Shown: one piece after another, positions 21,081-31,944 of the stretch
Layout: every line of letters begins with the position of its first letter
Position numbering within the stretch: the first letter of the stretch is position 1
From: Axinella damicornis
Lineage: Eukaryota > Porifera > Demospongiae > Axinellida > Axinellidae
Length of the DNA stretch: 64,000 nt
Reading direction: 5' to 3'
Assembly: GCA_963931865.1 (NCBI GenBank)
Contig: OZ007505.1
Coordinates: forward strand, 12,476,868 to 12,540,867
The notes under the pieces: generated by a model
Databases searched by the model: none
What the model was told of the DNA's origin: nothing
The model's input: only the letters and a program-made list of their open reading frames with translations
Program-made: the position numbers and the translations under genes

Positions 21081-23067
21081 GGACTTGTTTGTGCTCATCA
21101 ATATGAAGGGTATGGTCGTACACTTTCTGTTCTCAAGATCTGAACTCCCATATGGCCTACGAGGAATTCAGGTGACTGACTAAATTCAGTGTTAGTCCTT
21201 CCTTGAGGACAATGAAATCTGCCTCAGTATAAATCTGCTTCAATTGTTTACACATGAAGATCAACCAGTGATGTCACTTGTAGCCAGCCTTGTTAATATG
21301 TAAACTAAACTGTGCCCATTGTTGCATGTGTTGTGTCACTTGTGTGTGTTTGATTGTCCAAAGGGACTGTTGGCTGGTGTACGACAAGAAACAGGAACAG
21401 CAGTTCAGGAAGGCGTGCTCCAACTGGATAGCTAGGATCGCCGAGGTAACGTTGCTCAGCATGTACAGGATCATATTTTCCACTGGTCTCTCTATGCATC
21501 TTAAACTACACATTTTTGCCCACATATTGTAATAATGTGCCCACTTTTTGATTTGATAATCGAGGAATGCTGCATCTCCAGGCAACAGGTTTTCATGCAG
21601 GTCCTTTGGCCCCATTATTGGGGGATGGGGATGACATCATCACTGAAGTTGCTTGAGTTATGTACATTGCTCAAACTTGTTTTTCTGAAGGGCAAAGGGC
21701 AAAATCCTTTTAAGGTTCACCACCCTTCAAAAACCAAGGGCTGTAGTGGGATTCGAACCCAGGAATGAACCTGAGCTGAGCTGAGCACTAAAGACTCTCA
21801 CTCTACCAGCACACCACTAGCCTCGTTCCCAGGCCTCCACGCCCAGCTTTTGTCACTTGCAGTACAAAAGTGGGGGAAGGCCTCCACGCTTCTTGTACTA
21901 CAAGCAGCAAAAGCTGGATGTTGAGGCCTGGGAATGAGGCTGTGCACCACTACAAGCACACCCTTAGTTAGTACTAACAGGAGAGGTAGAAGGGAGTCCT
22001 GTGTAAAATCTAGTTGGATCAGCTCCCCCCTCCATTTTCACCTTGTGAACTTCCCCATGACTTGGAAGAGCCACAGTCTCGGCTTCCCCGTCTGTCTGCC
22101 TCCCTCCTCCTCTCCTCAGGAGGTAAGGTGATCAAATATACTGTGTTCTCAATAGGACAGAGAGTCATAAATGTGCATGTGAGCTGGTACCAAAGCTGTA
22201 TCTTTCCGGGTCCCAAGACCTGCATTGAGAAGAACTCGTACTTTACGTTGAATACACACATGGCATTCATGTGTGTATGTACAACTGAGTTACCGTATAC
22301 TAATCTCCCAATAAACATACCCCTGGGTGAGGAGGTAAAGTGGCTGCTCAAAAGGGGTGGGCCTACTCTTGAAATGATGCCTACCATGTGTAATGGTGGC
22401 AGACGAAATCCAAACATGAATTTCAGCATTACTGACCGTGCAGTATTGCTGTCTGAAAGAATGGCCTGTCAAAAGTGTCCTAGCACTGTCAAGTTGCCGT
22501 TTCAACATTCCAGAAATGGTAGCAGAAGTTTAATTGGGAACTCTAGACGTACGTTGATGTGTGCCTGACGGAGAAACCGGACAGGGGCCTCGTTGCTCTT
22601 CTGTGGTGTTTGGTGTGCGCCACAATTCAGTGTATCTACTGAACATGTTTGTAATACCAAGGACATTGTGGGGCGAGCGTGAGCAAGCTGCATGCATCTT
22701 AGCCACTGAGGAGTAAACATTGCTGAGTGTATTACTGGACCCTACATTCTATGTACCACACACGCAGGGGACAAGTTCTACCACTTCCTGCTGTGGTTCT
22801 CCTCGTATGTCCTGAAGACAGTCTGCTTAAGAGAGGCAGAATCTGAAGGTGAGTCAATGGCACATTTGCATAAGTCTAAATAGAGAACCCACTATAACAT
22901 TTCTGAGGGAGTTGGTAATCTGATTTTTTGGTGCATGTAGGCCTTAGGGTATACGTAGTTAGTAAGCCTCCAAGATTGAAACCTCAACAATGTTCATCTT
23001 GGCATTTAGAGGGCACTAAAATTGCAATTTTCCTATATATACATTACATATGGTTGGGGGCAACCTA

Positions 23068-23098
<31 letters not shown>

Positions 23099-24810
23099 AA
23101 CCATGCATAACATTAGCCTCGTTGTAATTACTAAATAGTGGAACTATTGTGGGGCGAGCGTGAGCGAGTGCATGTGCGAAATTAGCATGTGGAACAGTTG
23201 TACGTACAAGACTGTCATCAGAATGTGACTACGTACAATCATGAGAACAGCTCAGGTCACAGAATATCACCACACCAAAGGTACACTGTCACATATGCAC
23301 AACACAGAGTGAGGCTAGCTGAAACAGTCTAGCGGTGATACTGTGTCAGGTATTAAACACAAAACCTATAGCTATGCATGCTGCACACTGGTGCAGCACA
23401 CCATGTGCTCTGCAGGACACGTACACGTAGCTACAGCTCTGAGGTCAATGAATAGGTAGGACCACCAGCGGTGTTCGTCTTTGCTGTCGCCATTGGGGAA
23501 GTACAGAGGTAGGTAGGTCACGATCGATCTGTTGTCGCCATAGTCTCGGTGCCAGACTCTAGCTCTCGCGCACGGTGGAGATTTACGGTACGACGTCCGG
23601 AAATGAATGCAATGTTTCGTATGTTGTATTGCACGCGCTGGATTTACGGTATGGGAGACAGATCGACATACATATACGTTGTACAGTGCTATATAGCACC
23701 GCATGCGAGACTACAACTAGTGTGGGGCTCGCTCACGCCCGCCCAACTACCCTAAGGCCTACATGCACCAGAAAATCAGATTGCCAACCCCCTCAGAAAT
23801 GTTTTGGTGCATGGGCTCTATTTAGACTTATGCAAATGTGCCATTCTTCAGTGGCAACGACGGCTCTCCTCACAGCAAAATATCTGCACGTATCACAAGC
23901 TCTAGGTTAGGAAATCCCCGTCTGCAGAATTAAGTCTGTGGGATGGAGTGAACTTTGAACCTGCATGACTCCACTTTCAGCCTTGGGCTTGGAATGTGCC
24001 ATTGAAACTTGTACCCTTTGCAACCACTCAAGTACTTGTACAGCTAGGCTTCACACAGGGCTTCCCATCAGCTGATCCTTATGTAGAAGAACAGAGTTAT
24101 GAATTTTGATATATACTCCACCAGCTTCCTTTATGGCAGTGAAACTTGTTCTCAACGTGTTTCTCCCCAGCTTCCTAACCAGCTTCCTAACGTCACCAGA
24201 GTGCATGCAACCAGCCCTGAGGGGAGTTGCTCTGTCTGCAATCAAGTCACATATAGTGCGTCACACAGAGAATGTCATTCAAAGGCTATATACAGCTGTC
24301 AGCCTCATTGCACGAGGAGTGGAAGGCATATGCCAGGTAGGAATCCAACTAGCCTTGTCCCTACCTCCATTTTATGCAGTGCAATATGCAATTACGGAGG
24401 ATGAAGACCTGGGAAATATAGTCGTGTGCGCCACATCCGGAAGTAGACACACAGGGGTGGTGCCTGACCACAAATTTGAATGCCCTTCTGAGTACAGGTG
24501 ATCAGGAATGGACATGTAGTTACACGGTCTTGCTACAGTTGTGATCACAGCTCAGGAAGCATGCTTTGGTCGGGAACTGCCCCCTGGAATGAGCCGAAAC
24601 TACTGCTGTCTGAACCACTGATCAATGCATGTGTACATATGTGCATCGTACTACCGGTAGTCTCATTCCTTGACTTGTATGCGTATGATTGTACTTGCCA
24701 TCCCACAGTAAGCTCATATCGGACTACCGAGCTTGTTCAAAGGAGCACAGAGAGCTCGCCAACAGACTCACTGCTTTGAAGGAGCAGCAGAAACAGAAAG
24801 CCATGTCTCA
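21081..24810 (+). CDS. HAUS6: HAUS augmin-like complex subunit 6, partial, spliced
   Basis: HAUS6 is part of augmin, which recruits gamma-tubulin to spindle microtubules for branching nucleation. Exons seen are 21081-21171, 21364-21445, 22014-22122, 22768-22848, probably 24170-24336 and 24719-24810. They read in family order: DLFVLINMKGMVVHFLFS, then DCWLVYDKKQEQQFRKACSN (the FCWPxxD..EFRK block), then LPRLSASLLLSSGG joined across the intron to DKFYHFLLWFSSYVL (the FPxVVGSLFLSPGGxKFxHLxYHFxRFV block). A helical exon and a coiled-coil start (EHRELANRLTALKEQQKQK) follow. All phases match except a one-base break near 21133. The N-terminal exons and the long C-terminal tail are not identified. 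Confidence 0.8.
21740..21817 (-). repeat. tRNA-like sequence, probably a SINE head
   Basis: On the minus strand a B box GGTTCGAATCC (21759-21749) sits in a pairable T-arm. About 50 nt upstream lies an A-box-like TGGTGTGCTGGTAGAG. The acceptor and anticodon arms do not pair, so a functional tRNA is unlikely. A Pol III-derived SINE or tRNA relic fits better. Confidence 0.5.
21818..21942. repeat. 125-bp foldback MITE next to the tRNA-like repeat
   Basis: Left end TAGCCTCGTTCCCAGGCC, right end GGCCTGGGAATGAGGCT, with long pairing interior arms around AGCTTTTGTCACTTGCAGTAC. Flanks GCACACCAC and GTGCACCAC agree at 7 of 9 bases, a weak target duplication. It lies in the HAUS6 intron. Confidence 0.8.
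22855..23852. repeat. Inverted duplication enclosing a GGGCGAGCGTGAGCGAG element
   Basis: About 95 bp at 22855-22950 (GGCACATTTGCATAAGTC ...) return as the complement at 23757-23852 with few differences. Between them lie a 30-bp C run (about 23070-23099) and the element at 23147-23756. All of this sits inside a HAUS6 intron. Confidence 0.8.
23147..23756 (-). mobile_element. GGGCGAGCGTGAGCGAG-ended element, 610 bp
   Basis: Both ends carry GGGGCGAGCGTGAGCGAG in inverted order. The interior read on the minus strand is about 85-90% like 60931-61400 (by eye), including CCATACCGTAAATC and GAACACCGCTGGTGG. Related copies lie near 34340-34720 and 37195-37560. There is no open frame of useful length. 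The superfamily is unknown. Confidence 0.75.
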
Positions 24811-25204
24811 GTATGCGTTATGTAGTATATACATGTATGTCTGTCATATAGTTTCTGTCCCAGACTGGGAATGAGACCACACTTCTAGCTGTGCAGGTCT
24901 TCTAAATGTACATGTTTAACAAAACATCAGAGACATTTTATAAACATTGGACTACGTGGAGTGGATTAGGTATAAATGATGGTTGTTTCTGCAGCCTCTC
25001 AATGACATAGCACACCAGACAACTTCAGGATGTGTCAGGGCACATCTCAGAATGTCCGAACATTAGGTCCATCGAAGGGTCTACGGGATTTGGAGCCTCA
25101 CTGGGACTATATAGACACCTGCGCGTGAGCGTAAGGGTTTCCAAGGGGACCTAAATCCTGTAAACCCTGAGTGTTTCATCATTTAAACCACTATACAGCC
25201 GGCA

Positions 25205-25396
25205 GCCAATCACTTGCTGTCTGTATTAGCAACCAAAACAGCATTCAGTCAGAAAGACTTCCCACAGAGCGTTATAGCAGATGTTCTCACCATCCACTAT
25301 CCAACAACTGACTTGCTCGTGCCTCATGTTTGGGACTGTGATTCTGTAATGGAACCTGACTCTGAGATTGCACCAAATATGCCCACCCTATGTTGA
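25205..25396 (+). CDS. Candidate terminal exon, unrecognised
   Basis: After an acceptor-like CCGGCAG the frame is open for 63 codons to TGA (NHLLSVLATKTAFSQKDFPQ ... SEIAPNMPTLC). The composition looks protein-like. It could be an end exon of HAUS6 or of another gene; no domain is seen. Confidence 0.35.
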   Translation, partial: ANHLLSVLATKTAFSQKDFPQSVIADVLTIHYPTTDLLVPHVWDCDSVMEPDSEIAPNMPTLC

Positions 25397-26096
25397 TATA
25401 CTTACGAATGTGATTTTTTTTGTTTGGGATGCAAGTCCAGCTCCACGCTACTTGTCTGGCTCCAGACACTCGTGCTCTATACAAAGTACTGCGCACTGTC
25501 TATGTATATTATGATTGCTGTACAACTACAGGTGTAATAAGTGACTTACAGGAGTAATAAGTGATTTAAACCCCTTCGATTGACCAATAAGATTGCAGTA
25601 TTTCATTGAAGTATAGTGTAAGGTATGGTTACCGTCTCATTGTCATGTTTCCCACAATAGTCTGATACGGCTATTCTCTTACAAAAGGTTGGAAATGTTA
25701 GCTAGAGCAACTAGTCATAGGGTGATATTGATAGTGAGGTTATGGCTGTATTGCTAGATGTATGTAAAACACTAGCATTTCAGGATGAAGGATGTTATGT
25801 ATAATCCATAGGGTCCAGAAACATGATAAATGTTTCATACTGGAAGCGTCACTTGCCTGTGATCCATAGGGTCCTGAAACATGATCATACTTGAAGCATT
25901 TAGCTGTTAGCTGTACTGTCACTCATGCCTGTGGCACTTTTCCCAGTACACGCTGTGTAATAGGCAGTCCTGTATTGGCATCACACATGCATGGATCCCA
26001 GTGTGTGTACATGCATCTGCATGTTGCAGTATAGTTTTTGGACGTTTTGTGTGAAGCATCCATTATGGGCTAGATGCTTGCAAGTCACAATAATGT

Positions 26097-26136
26097 TAGC
26101 CTCGTTCCCAGGCCGAGTGGTCTGGGAACGAGGCTA
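26097..26136. repeat. 40-bp minimal foldback MITE with 9-bp TSD
   Basis: TAGCCTCGTTCCCAGGCC and its complement GGGAACGAGGCTA are separated by only a few bases. Flanks CAATAATGT and CAATGATGT match at 8 of 9. Confidence 0.88.
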
Positions 26137-26204
26137 CAATGATGTATCCTCTTCCTCCTGTTGTACATCTCCGATACTCCTTGCACATAATTATTGTGCA
26201 TTAC

Positions 26205-26669
26205 TAGTGCTGCCACGATATGAGATATTGTATATCACATATCATAGTGTTTAATATCACGATATCACGATATATCGCATATCGTGATATATCGCATATC
26301 ACTAAATACTGGCAATTGAATTTCACTAAGTGGTCCAGTCATTAGCTATGTGGATAATTATAATGCTATGGCTCCTGTTGACACTATTTGGAGTTCAAAG
26401 TGAAATGCAATTGGCGGTACAAGTGTACACACGCTACACATCACAGAAACACAATATCATGCACGCAATACTGATGATTCTCAAAGAGAAATATTAGCTG
26501 ATCAGCATGCTCGGAGGTAAAGCCAGATGTACTGAAAATGTGCTCGGATGGAACACTTGTTGCCACAAAAGAGAAGATTTTCTGGCTATACGTAGCTAAG
26601 TATGCTCATGACGTTGTGTATTGTATCGTATCGCAAAATTAGGTATCGTGATATATCGTGGCAGCACTA
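26205..26669. mobile_element. 465-bp MITE with TAGTGCTGCCACGATAT ends
   Basis: Perfect 17-bp terminal inverted repeats; the left interior also contains nested ATATCGTGATATATCG palindromes. CATTA lies beside both ends, shifted by one base on the left. The ends resemble hAT-type MITEs, but no 8-bp duplication is clear. Confidence 0.82.
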
Positions 26670-26778
26670 CATTATATATTGGGGCCCTCTATTCTCTATT
26701 GGGGCCTCTATTCTGTGGAAACTCTCTGATCAGGACACACTTTTTCTGATCCTGGAATAGAGATAGAGGGGTTCCACC

Positions 26779-26815
26779 TAGCCTCGTTCCCAGGCCACAC
26801 CTGGGAACGAGGTTA
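26779..26815. repeat. 37-bp minimal foldback MITE with 9-bp TSD
   Basis: TAGCCTCGTTCCCAGG and CCTGGGAACGAGGTTA are joined by CCACA. Flanks GGTTCCACC (26770-26778) and CGTTCCACC (26816-26824) match at 8 of 9. One of the smallest plausible mobile units in the window. Confidence 0.88.
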
Positions 26816-27504
26816 CGTTCCACCATATAGAACTATAGTCTCGTTCCCAGACCCTCCCCGAAATGTGGAAAGAGGGTCTGTTGTTCTGAGCGATATTTCT
26901 TGGAGCATGGGGTGTGGTCACTCTGGGATTTTAAACCTCGAATCAGATGGCAGAACGCAAATGACGTAGTCAATCAGCGTAAGTCATAGGTGCGGTACAT
27001 GTAACAGTACATGTAACAGTGCAGTGTAGCTAGTACGGACGGTATGTCAGTGAAATGGATACGACAGGCCTACCGAAGAGCAAGCTGAGGCAGTAAGCCA
27101 AATCGATTATCTTGCCGACTGGTGTGACTGTGTTTCGTGACCCTTCCACTCATCTTTGACAACCTCAGAAAGAATTCTGTACAAGCGCAGGGCAACTGTA
27201 CGTTGTTGTTAGCCCTTTGGTGTCCCTCGTGAAGGACCAAATGCGTTGCTACAGTAAGCTTATAAGAAGAGTGTTAGGTGCGCTTTCATTGGAGAGGTGT
27301 TGTTTCTGTCGGTTGACTGGCGCAAAGCGCAGGGAATTAGACAGAAACGTAGCTCTCATATTAGTGAGGCATCCCCATGAGGTTGGTACGCATGCGTGGA
27401 TGGAGTATATAAGGGCGTGAGCAGAAAGAGTAAAGCAGTTTTTTAGCTCTCCTGTTTGGCAGGCAAGGAATATACTTTTTTAGCTCTCAATTGTTGTTTG
27501 TAAT

Positions 27505-28765
27505 TGAAAAACGTGAGAATGTGATTGCCTGCCACAAGGGCGGAACTTCAGTGGGTTGAATGTTATGAGAGGATCCCTTTCCAGTAGTAGCACTGCTTCT
27601 GTGACACAAGTAGCCTCCAACCTCCTCAATCATGATGGAGGCACTAAGACATTCACCATCACACCAGTAATATGTTTGGTCTGCATTCACATTGACGCCT
27701 GTACCGCTTCCACTATGAATAAGTTTTATGTAAACAACCTGGCAGCTGTCTCTAACTTGCAGTGGTGCTATAACAGCACCAAGTGTGTCACTTTTGGAAC
27801 AATTTTCCACTGAAATTTTTCCAACAGTGACACACTTGGTGCTGATGTAGCACTTCAGTGTGAGGGTTCCCCTAGCAACAGTCAACAGATTAGTGTCAGG
27901 GGACACAATAAACTTGACCTCACACTTCCAGTGAACATTTCGTGTGCTGCTTTTGTGGCTATGATTTGGAGTTGTAGCTATAGCTTAGCTGTGGGTGTGT
28001 CAGGGGTAGCGTCATTACCAGATCAGCATGCAGCTTTTGTCAGGTCTGGTAATGAGGCTAGAGTGGTGTTACTAGCCTGCTACAGTAGTACAGTAGACAT
28101 GTGCTGATCACGTTTAGTTAAGTCAGTCACCCCTTTAAGAACCCTTTCCCACCCAATGATGTCATATGGCATCATGCAATAGCTAAACTTGCATGATGAT
28201 GCATGCCCTTCCCCCCTCCTCCTCCAGCTACTTTGAGAACGAATGGAGCATCACTGCCTTCATGGATTTTCCACCCTCCTGATGAATCACCAGACATTAT
28301 TTTTCATTGTGAACAAAAGCTAGCTACCGATTCAATTTGCATGTGGTGTACTATAATTATATGCACAAGCATAGTTATGGTTATACCATCATTTAATACG
28401 GCCCTCCTCTCAACCTTAGTGACTAGCTATTCAGTTAGTGAACAGACTGTTATTAGGAGTCAGTTTATACTCTACACTTTGGTTCAGTGTAGCTATAGCA
28501 TGAAGAACTTGCATGCATGTGCAGCCTGTAGTTAGTGTAGCAGCTTCATTCACAGGCCTACTGCATTTGATCAAAAGCTGGAGCATGTACACTAGTTAAG
28601 GTTTAGAATGTATACTGTATCTAATCAATGCAAAGTTAAATTCAGGTATAACTTTGGAACACTTCATCATGCAGTGCATATGATCACTCTCATAACATTC
28701 AACCCGGTGAGGTTCCACCCTTGGTGGCAGGCAATCACAATCTCACGTTTTTCAATTACAAACAG
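27505..28765. repeat. Inverted repeat pair (about 85 bp arms, 1.1 kb apart)
   Basis: The segment GTTTGTAATTGAAAAACGTG ... GTTGAATGTTATGAGAG at 27505-27575 returns in reverse complement at 28683-28763 with about 90% identity (by eye). The enclosed sequence holds a hairpin at 27786-27837 (CACCAAGTGTGTCAC and complement) and a minus-strand open frame of 139 codons (27906-27487) with regularly spaced cysteines, of unknown nature. Confidence 0.75.
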
Positions 28766-28945
28766 CAACTTGGTTACCATTATAATTATCACAGTGTAGC
28801 TATAGCATGAATTAACTTGTATGTGCAGTAGTGTATATAGCAGCTTCAATCCCAGGCCTACTGCATTTTGATCAAATGCTGGAGCATGTACACTAGAAAA
28901 AAGTTACCGTATCTAATCAAATGCAAAGTTTAATTCAGGTGTTGT
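28535..28945. repeat. Local tandem duplication, about 290-bp offset
   Basis: The stretch CCTACTGCATTTGATCAAAA through AGCATGTACACTAG and ATCTAATCAATGCAAAGTT at 28557-28642 recurs at 28855-28940 in the same order and direction with small indels. Confidence 0.7.
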
Positions 28946-29127
28946 TGCATTCTAAGTCAAGCATGGAACACCAGGTTTTGTATACATCAATGATCAAACC
29001 TTCACAAACCTTCAATGCACAGTATAACCCGGCCTGGAGGAGGGAGGTTCTATGGTGACCAAAATTCTAGACTTTATGCATAATTTTGTAGAGTACTAGT
29101 TTGACAAGCCCATCCCTAGTCCATGAT

Positions 29128-29168
29128 TAGCCTCATTCCCAGGCTGGTGAAGCATGGGAATGAGGCTA
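29128..29168. repeat. 41-bp minimal foldback MITE with probable 9-bp TSD
   Basis: TAGCCTCATTCCCAGG and complement, nine-base loop. Flanks GTCCATGAT and CACCATGAT agree at 7 of 9. Confidence 0.8.
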
Positions 29169-29397
29169 CACCATGATAAGGTTCCACACATGATTATCCT
29201 TCTCAAGAAACACCTCCGTCAACATTAAATATTTTAAATTCAGCAATTAACAGCAACTCACTCTTAACCATGTCTCTAGTCCATGGCCACCTACATAATA
29301 TGCATGACTGTACAATTTGACAGCAAGTTTAGATGTGACTACGACTTGGGGTTGTTGCAGATGGACTTTGAACTGGATGATGTGCCCTGCTGAAAGC

Positions 29398-29670
29398 TCA
29401 GAGAAGTGACTTGCCATATTTTATGATGGGGCAATTGAGGACGATCTGATTGCTCCCCAGGTTTGCCTTCCGCTTCGCATCTTTCGGGACTGACTGGAAC
29501 GATGGGTTTTGGAAGTTGTGTCCAGTCTTCCCATTCACCTTGAATGACCTCCAAGGCAAGGGACGCATGACAAATGTATCATCTTCTTCGCAAGACTCTT
29601 CACTCGATATGAAGTCGTTCACCATCACGTTCATCCACTTTTTGAGACGTTCATCGTCTGTTTGTAGCAC
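29398..29670 (-). CDS. Hypothetical 90-codon ORF with acidic-Ser patch and LPWRS motif
   Basis: The minus-strand frame contains SSEESCEEDDTFVMRPLPWR, followed by a basic tail. A similar acidic patch and LPWRS block seem to recur in transposon-borne proteins of marine invertebrates, but that is memory and not a match made here. It may be a transposon relic. Function unknown. Confidence 0.3.
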   Translation of the reverse strand: MLQTDDERLKKWMNVMVNDFISSEESCEEDDTFVMRPLPWRSFKVNGKTGHNFQNPSFQSVPKDAKRKANLGSNQIVLNCPIIKYGKSLL

Positions 29671-29837
29671 TCACTTGAGTGCCTTCACTCTTTCCTTGTA
29701 TTTCTGGTGAGATAAAACAGAGATACTATGACAGCAATAATTAACAATGATGATGTATAGCATGAAGAAGGGAGGTGGATGCTGTTTAGGAGAAATGACA
29801 ACCATTCTAATATTCAGGGTTAAAGGCTGTACACAAT

Positions 29838-30062
29838 TGACATACACGTTATTAGGCGCATGAACCTATATCTCCACAGGAAGGAAATATAAGCGAACGA
29901 CATTCCTTGAAACACTGGGAATTATAGCTTTTTCCACTCTACACTGGTCTTCTTCAGGAAACTGATCCTACTTAGCTGAGATGAGAGTCAAACTTGCACT
30001 GAGATGAGAGTCAAACTTGCACCTAACAGCTTATGCCTATAGGTAATGCATGACTACGGTAT
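29838..30062. repeat. MITE, TACCRTAGTC/TTATTAGGCGCA family, decayed copy
   Basis: The left end with GTTATTAGGCGCATGAACC and the right end GCATGACTACGGTA enclose the CCACAGGAAGGAAAT and TTCTTCAGGAAACTGATCC blocks shared with 39096-39354 and 45393-45628. Confidence 0.7.
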
Positions 30063-30870
30063 GCGAACTGAACATTGTTGTGTGTACATAGCTATGTGAA
30101 CCCTTCATGATTATGCTGTACGTGCTGTATAATAGTGGAGGTTCTGCTCAGTTAGGCATTGAACAGTTGCCAATACAGTAACCACAGGAGAAACCATGCA
30201 CCTGAAGATACGGACTGGACGGGCACCATAACCATCAGAGCTTCCCCATATCCACACTGTCTGCACACTGTTCGAGTTCATTTGAAGCTTTAAAGCTTCA
30301 TACAAATTTGTATTTGGCTTTTCCAGCGATTCTCTTGCGTAGAGGGTGCCCGTAGGTGCAGGAATTACTCAAAAGTTGAAGTGGTCACATGACAGACTCA
30401 AATGGCGTGTGGACGGTGCGATCACAGAGCAACTTTGTCGATGATGGTGCCCCATCCAGTTTAGTTTCTTCTCCTGTTAACCTATTATGGTGCACAGCTA
30501 CTTACGCGAGAACTTTGCTGTCGTTTCTTTTGCTTGTGAAGGTCTGCAACATAGCTCACCTTCCTTTTCTCATTCTGGCAAAAGGTTCAAAAGTACCTTT
30601 TACAAGAAACTGTAGAATGAAGGGAGCAGGTACATATGCTAAGGTAAAGCAGATGATGATCATAGTTTCTTGAACTTACACTTCACTTCTACTTCAGCGA
30701 AATGAGGAAACTCCAGGAACTTCCTGATTCCACCACAACCAGGATCAGTAAACCTCTGCCTGCATGATCATAAAACGGTATAACAGCCTTCTCCCAAAGT
30801 TTCAAATAACAATGCACAAAATGGGCTATTCCATTAATTAAACACCCCCTTACGTTGTTGCAAGGTTCAG
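30063..30870. other. Non-coding stretch
   Basis: No exon, RNA gene or clear repeat was recognised. Only a small TGAAGCTTTAAAGCTTCA palindrome at about 30283-30301 stands out. Confidence 0.5.
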
Positions 30871-31021
30871 TACAACAGTGCATCAGAGTGTGTGCCAGAG
30901 CTTTTCAAGCTTCTACAAGTAGTGGCAGTGACATCATCAGAGATCAAGCAGCCCTGGAAACCCAATTCGGGTTACATCTGGACTCAGATGGATGTGCCCG
31001 GTGAGGAGTCCCGTGATGATG
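30871..31021 (+). CDS. Candidate exon, unrecognised gene
   Basis: Acceptor GGTTCAG, donor GATG|GTAGC, fully open: YNSASECVPELFKLLQVV, then KPNSGYIWTQMDVPGEES. Codon use looks real. Short possible exons follow at 31084 and 31212 with good splice borders, but their phases do not join cleanly. No family recognised. Confidence 0.4.
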
Positions 31022-31460
31022 GTAGCAATGCACTAAGAGAAAATGAACATAACACAACCTGATGCCCTGACACTTTTACACAGGCAATTAGCTACAGAGA
31101 TACGGATGAGGATGGTACCATTGTTGCGACCCATGCAGACAACCACGGCAGTAAGATAGCTAGATGGTGCTCAGACCTTCACACTGACCTGCATGCATTT
31201 CTTCACAATAGATGGTGCACACATGCCCCCTCCTGGTTCACCGATCACAACAGATGTCCCCGGTGACAAGGGGTCAGGGATGACGGTAAACACTAAAGAT
31301 ATGAAGACAGTGCTATTGCTCATGCAGATGATTGTGACAGCAGGTCACTAACCATCAGTAGAATTGGGACAAGCGGTAGAGAGGCACATGCAACAATTAC
31401 AAGCACAAATTATACTATAGCTTCGTTCCCAGGCTCCTCCCCAGCTTTTTGTTGCAACCT

Positions 31461-31487
31461 CCCCCCCCCCCCCCCCCCCCCCCCCAC
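31461..31487. repeat. C27 homopolymer beside a solitary TAGCTTCGTTCCCAGG end
   Basis: About 27 consecutive C follow a left end of the TAGCCTCG hairpin family at 31419. No right end is seen, so the element is truncated or the right arm is lost in the homopolymer. Confidence 0.85.
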
Positions 31488-31770
31488 TCCCGAGTCTATG
31501 GCTGCGATCATTGTGGTGTCCACCAGTGTCGGAGTGGTTGCTTCCTGCAGTATATACCACAAAGAAAACTCCTCTGTATAAACCTTCTCTCTTATGTGAT
31601 TATTAGCCCAATGATTATTACACAACAATATCCCAGCTTAGTGCTACTCACGTGACCCTCAACGAATCAGACGCCTCAGAATCGATCACATGATGGAGCA
31701 TTAAATCACTTATTGCACACTTTAGTGTAGATAATGCAAAGATTAACGACTGTTTTGGGTCAGTGAGTAG

Positions 31771-31944
31771 TTTAGATACCAGTTTGCAGTGCACTACGGG
31801 CTTTAGTGCACTCGGGCAATCTAGTTAACGGTCTCGGGCGGATAATGCACTCGCCATCGGCTCGTGCATTATCTCACCCTCGACCATTAACTAGATTACC
31901 CTCATGCACTAAAACTCGTAATGCACTGCAAACTGGTATTTAAA
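31771..31944. mobile_element. 174-bp MITE with TTTAGATACCAGTTTGCAGT ends
   Basis: Left TTTAGATACCAGTTTGCAGT then GCACTAC; the right end is the complement. Inner arms GGGCAATCTAGTTAACGG and complement also pair. The centre carries GATAATGCACTCG and its inversion. Flanking A/T bases hide any target duplication. Confidence 0.85.

Larger units (their letters stand above)
25397..27480. other. Non-coding stretch rich in small transposons
   Basis: Holds two minimal TAGCCTCG hairpins (26097-26136 and 26779-26815) and a 465-bp inverted-repeat element (26205-26669). A short ORF near 27217-27420 has no recognisable domain and is not called. Confidence 0.6.

Noticed and set aside
21740..21817. Functional tRNA gene on the minus strand
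   Set aside because: Good B box and T-arm, but acceptor and anticodon arms do not pair; listed as a tRNA-like SINE relic.
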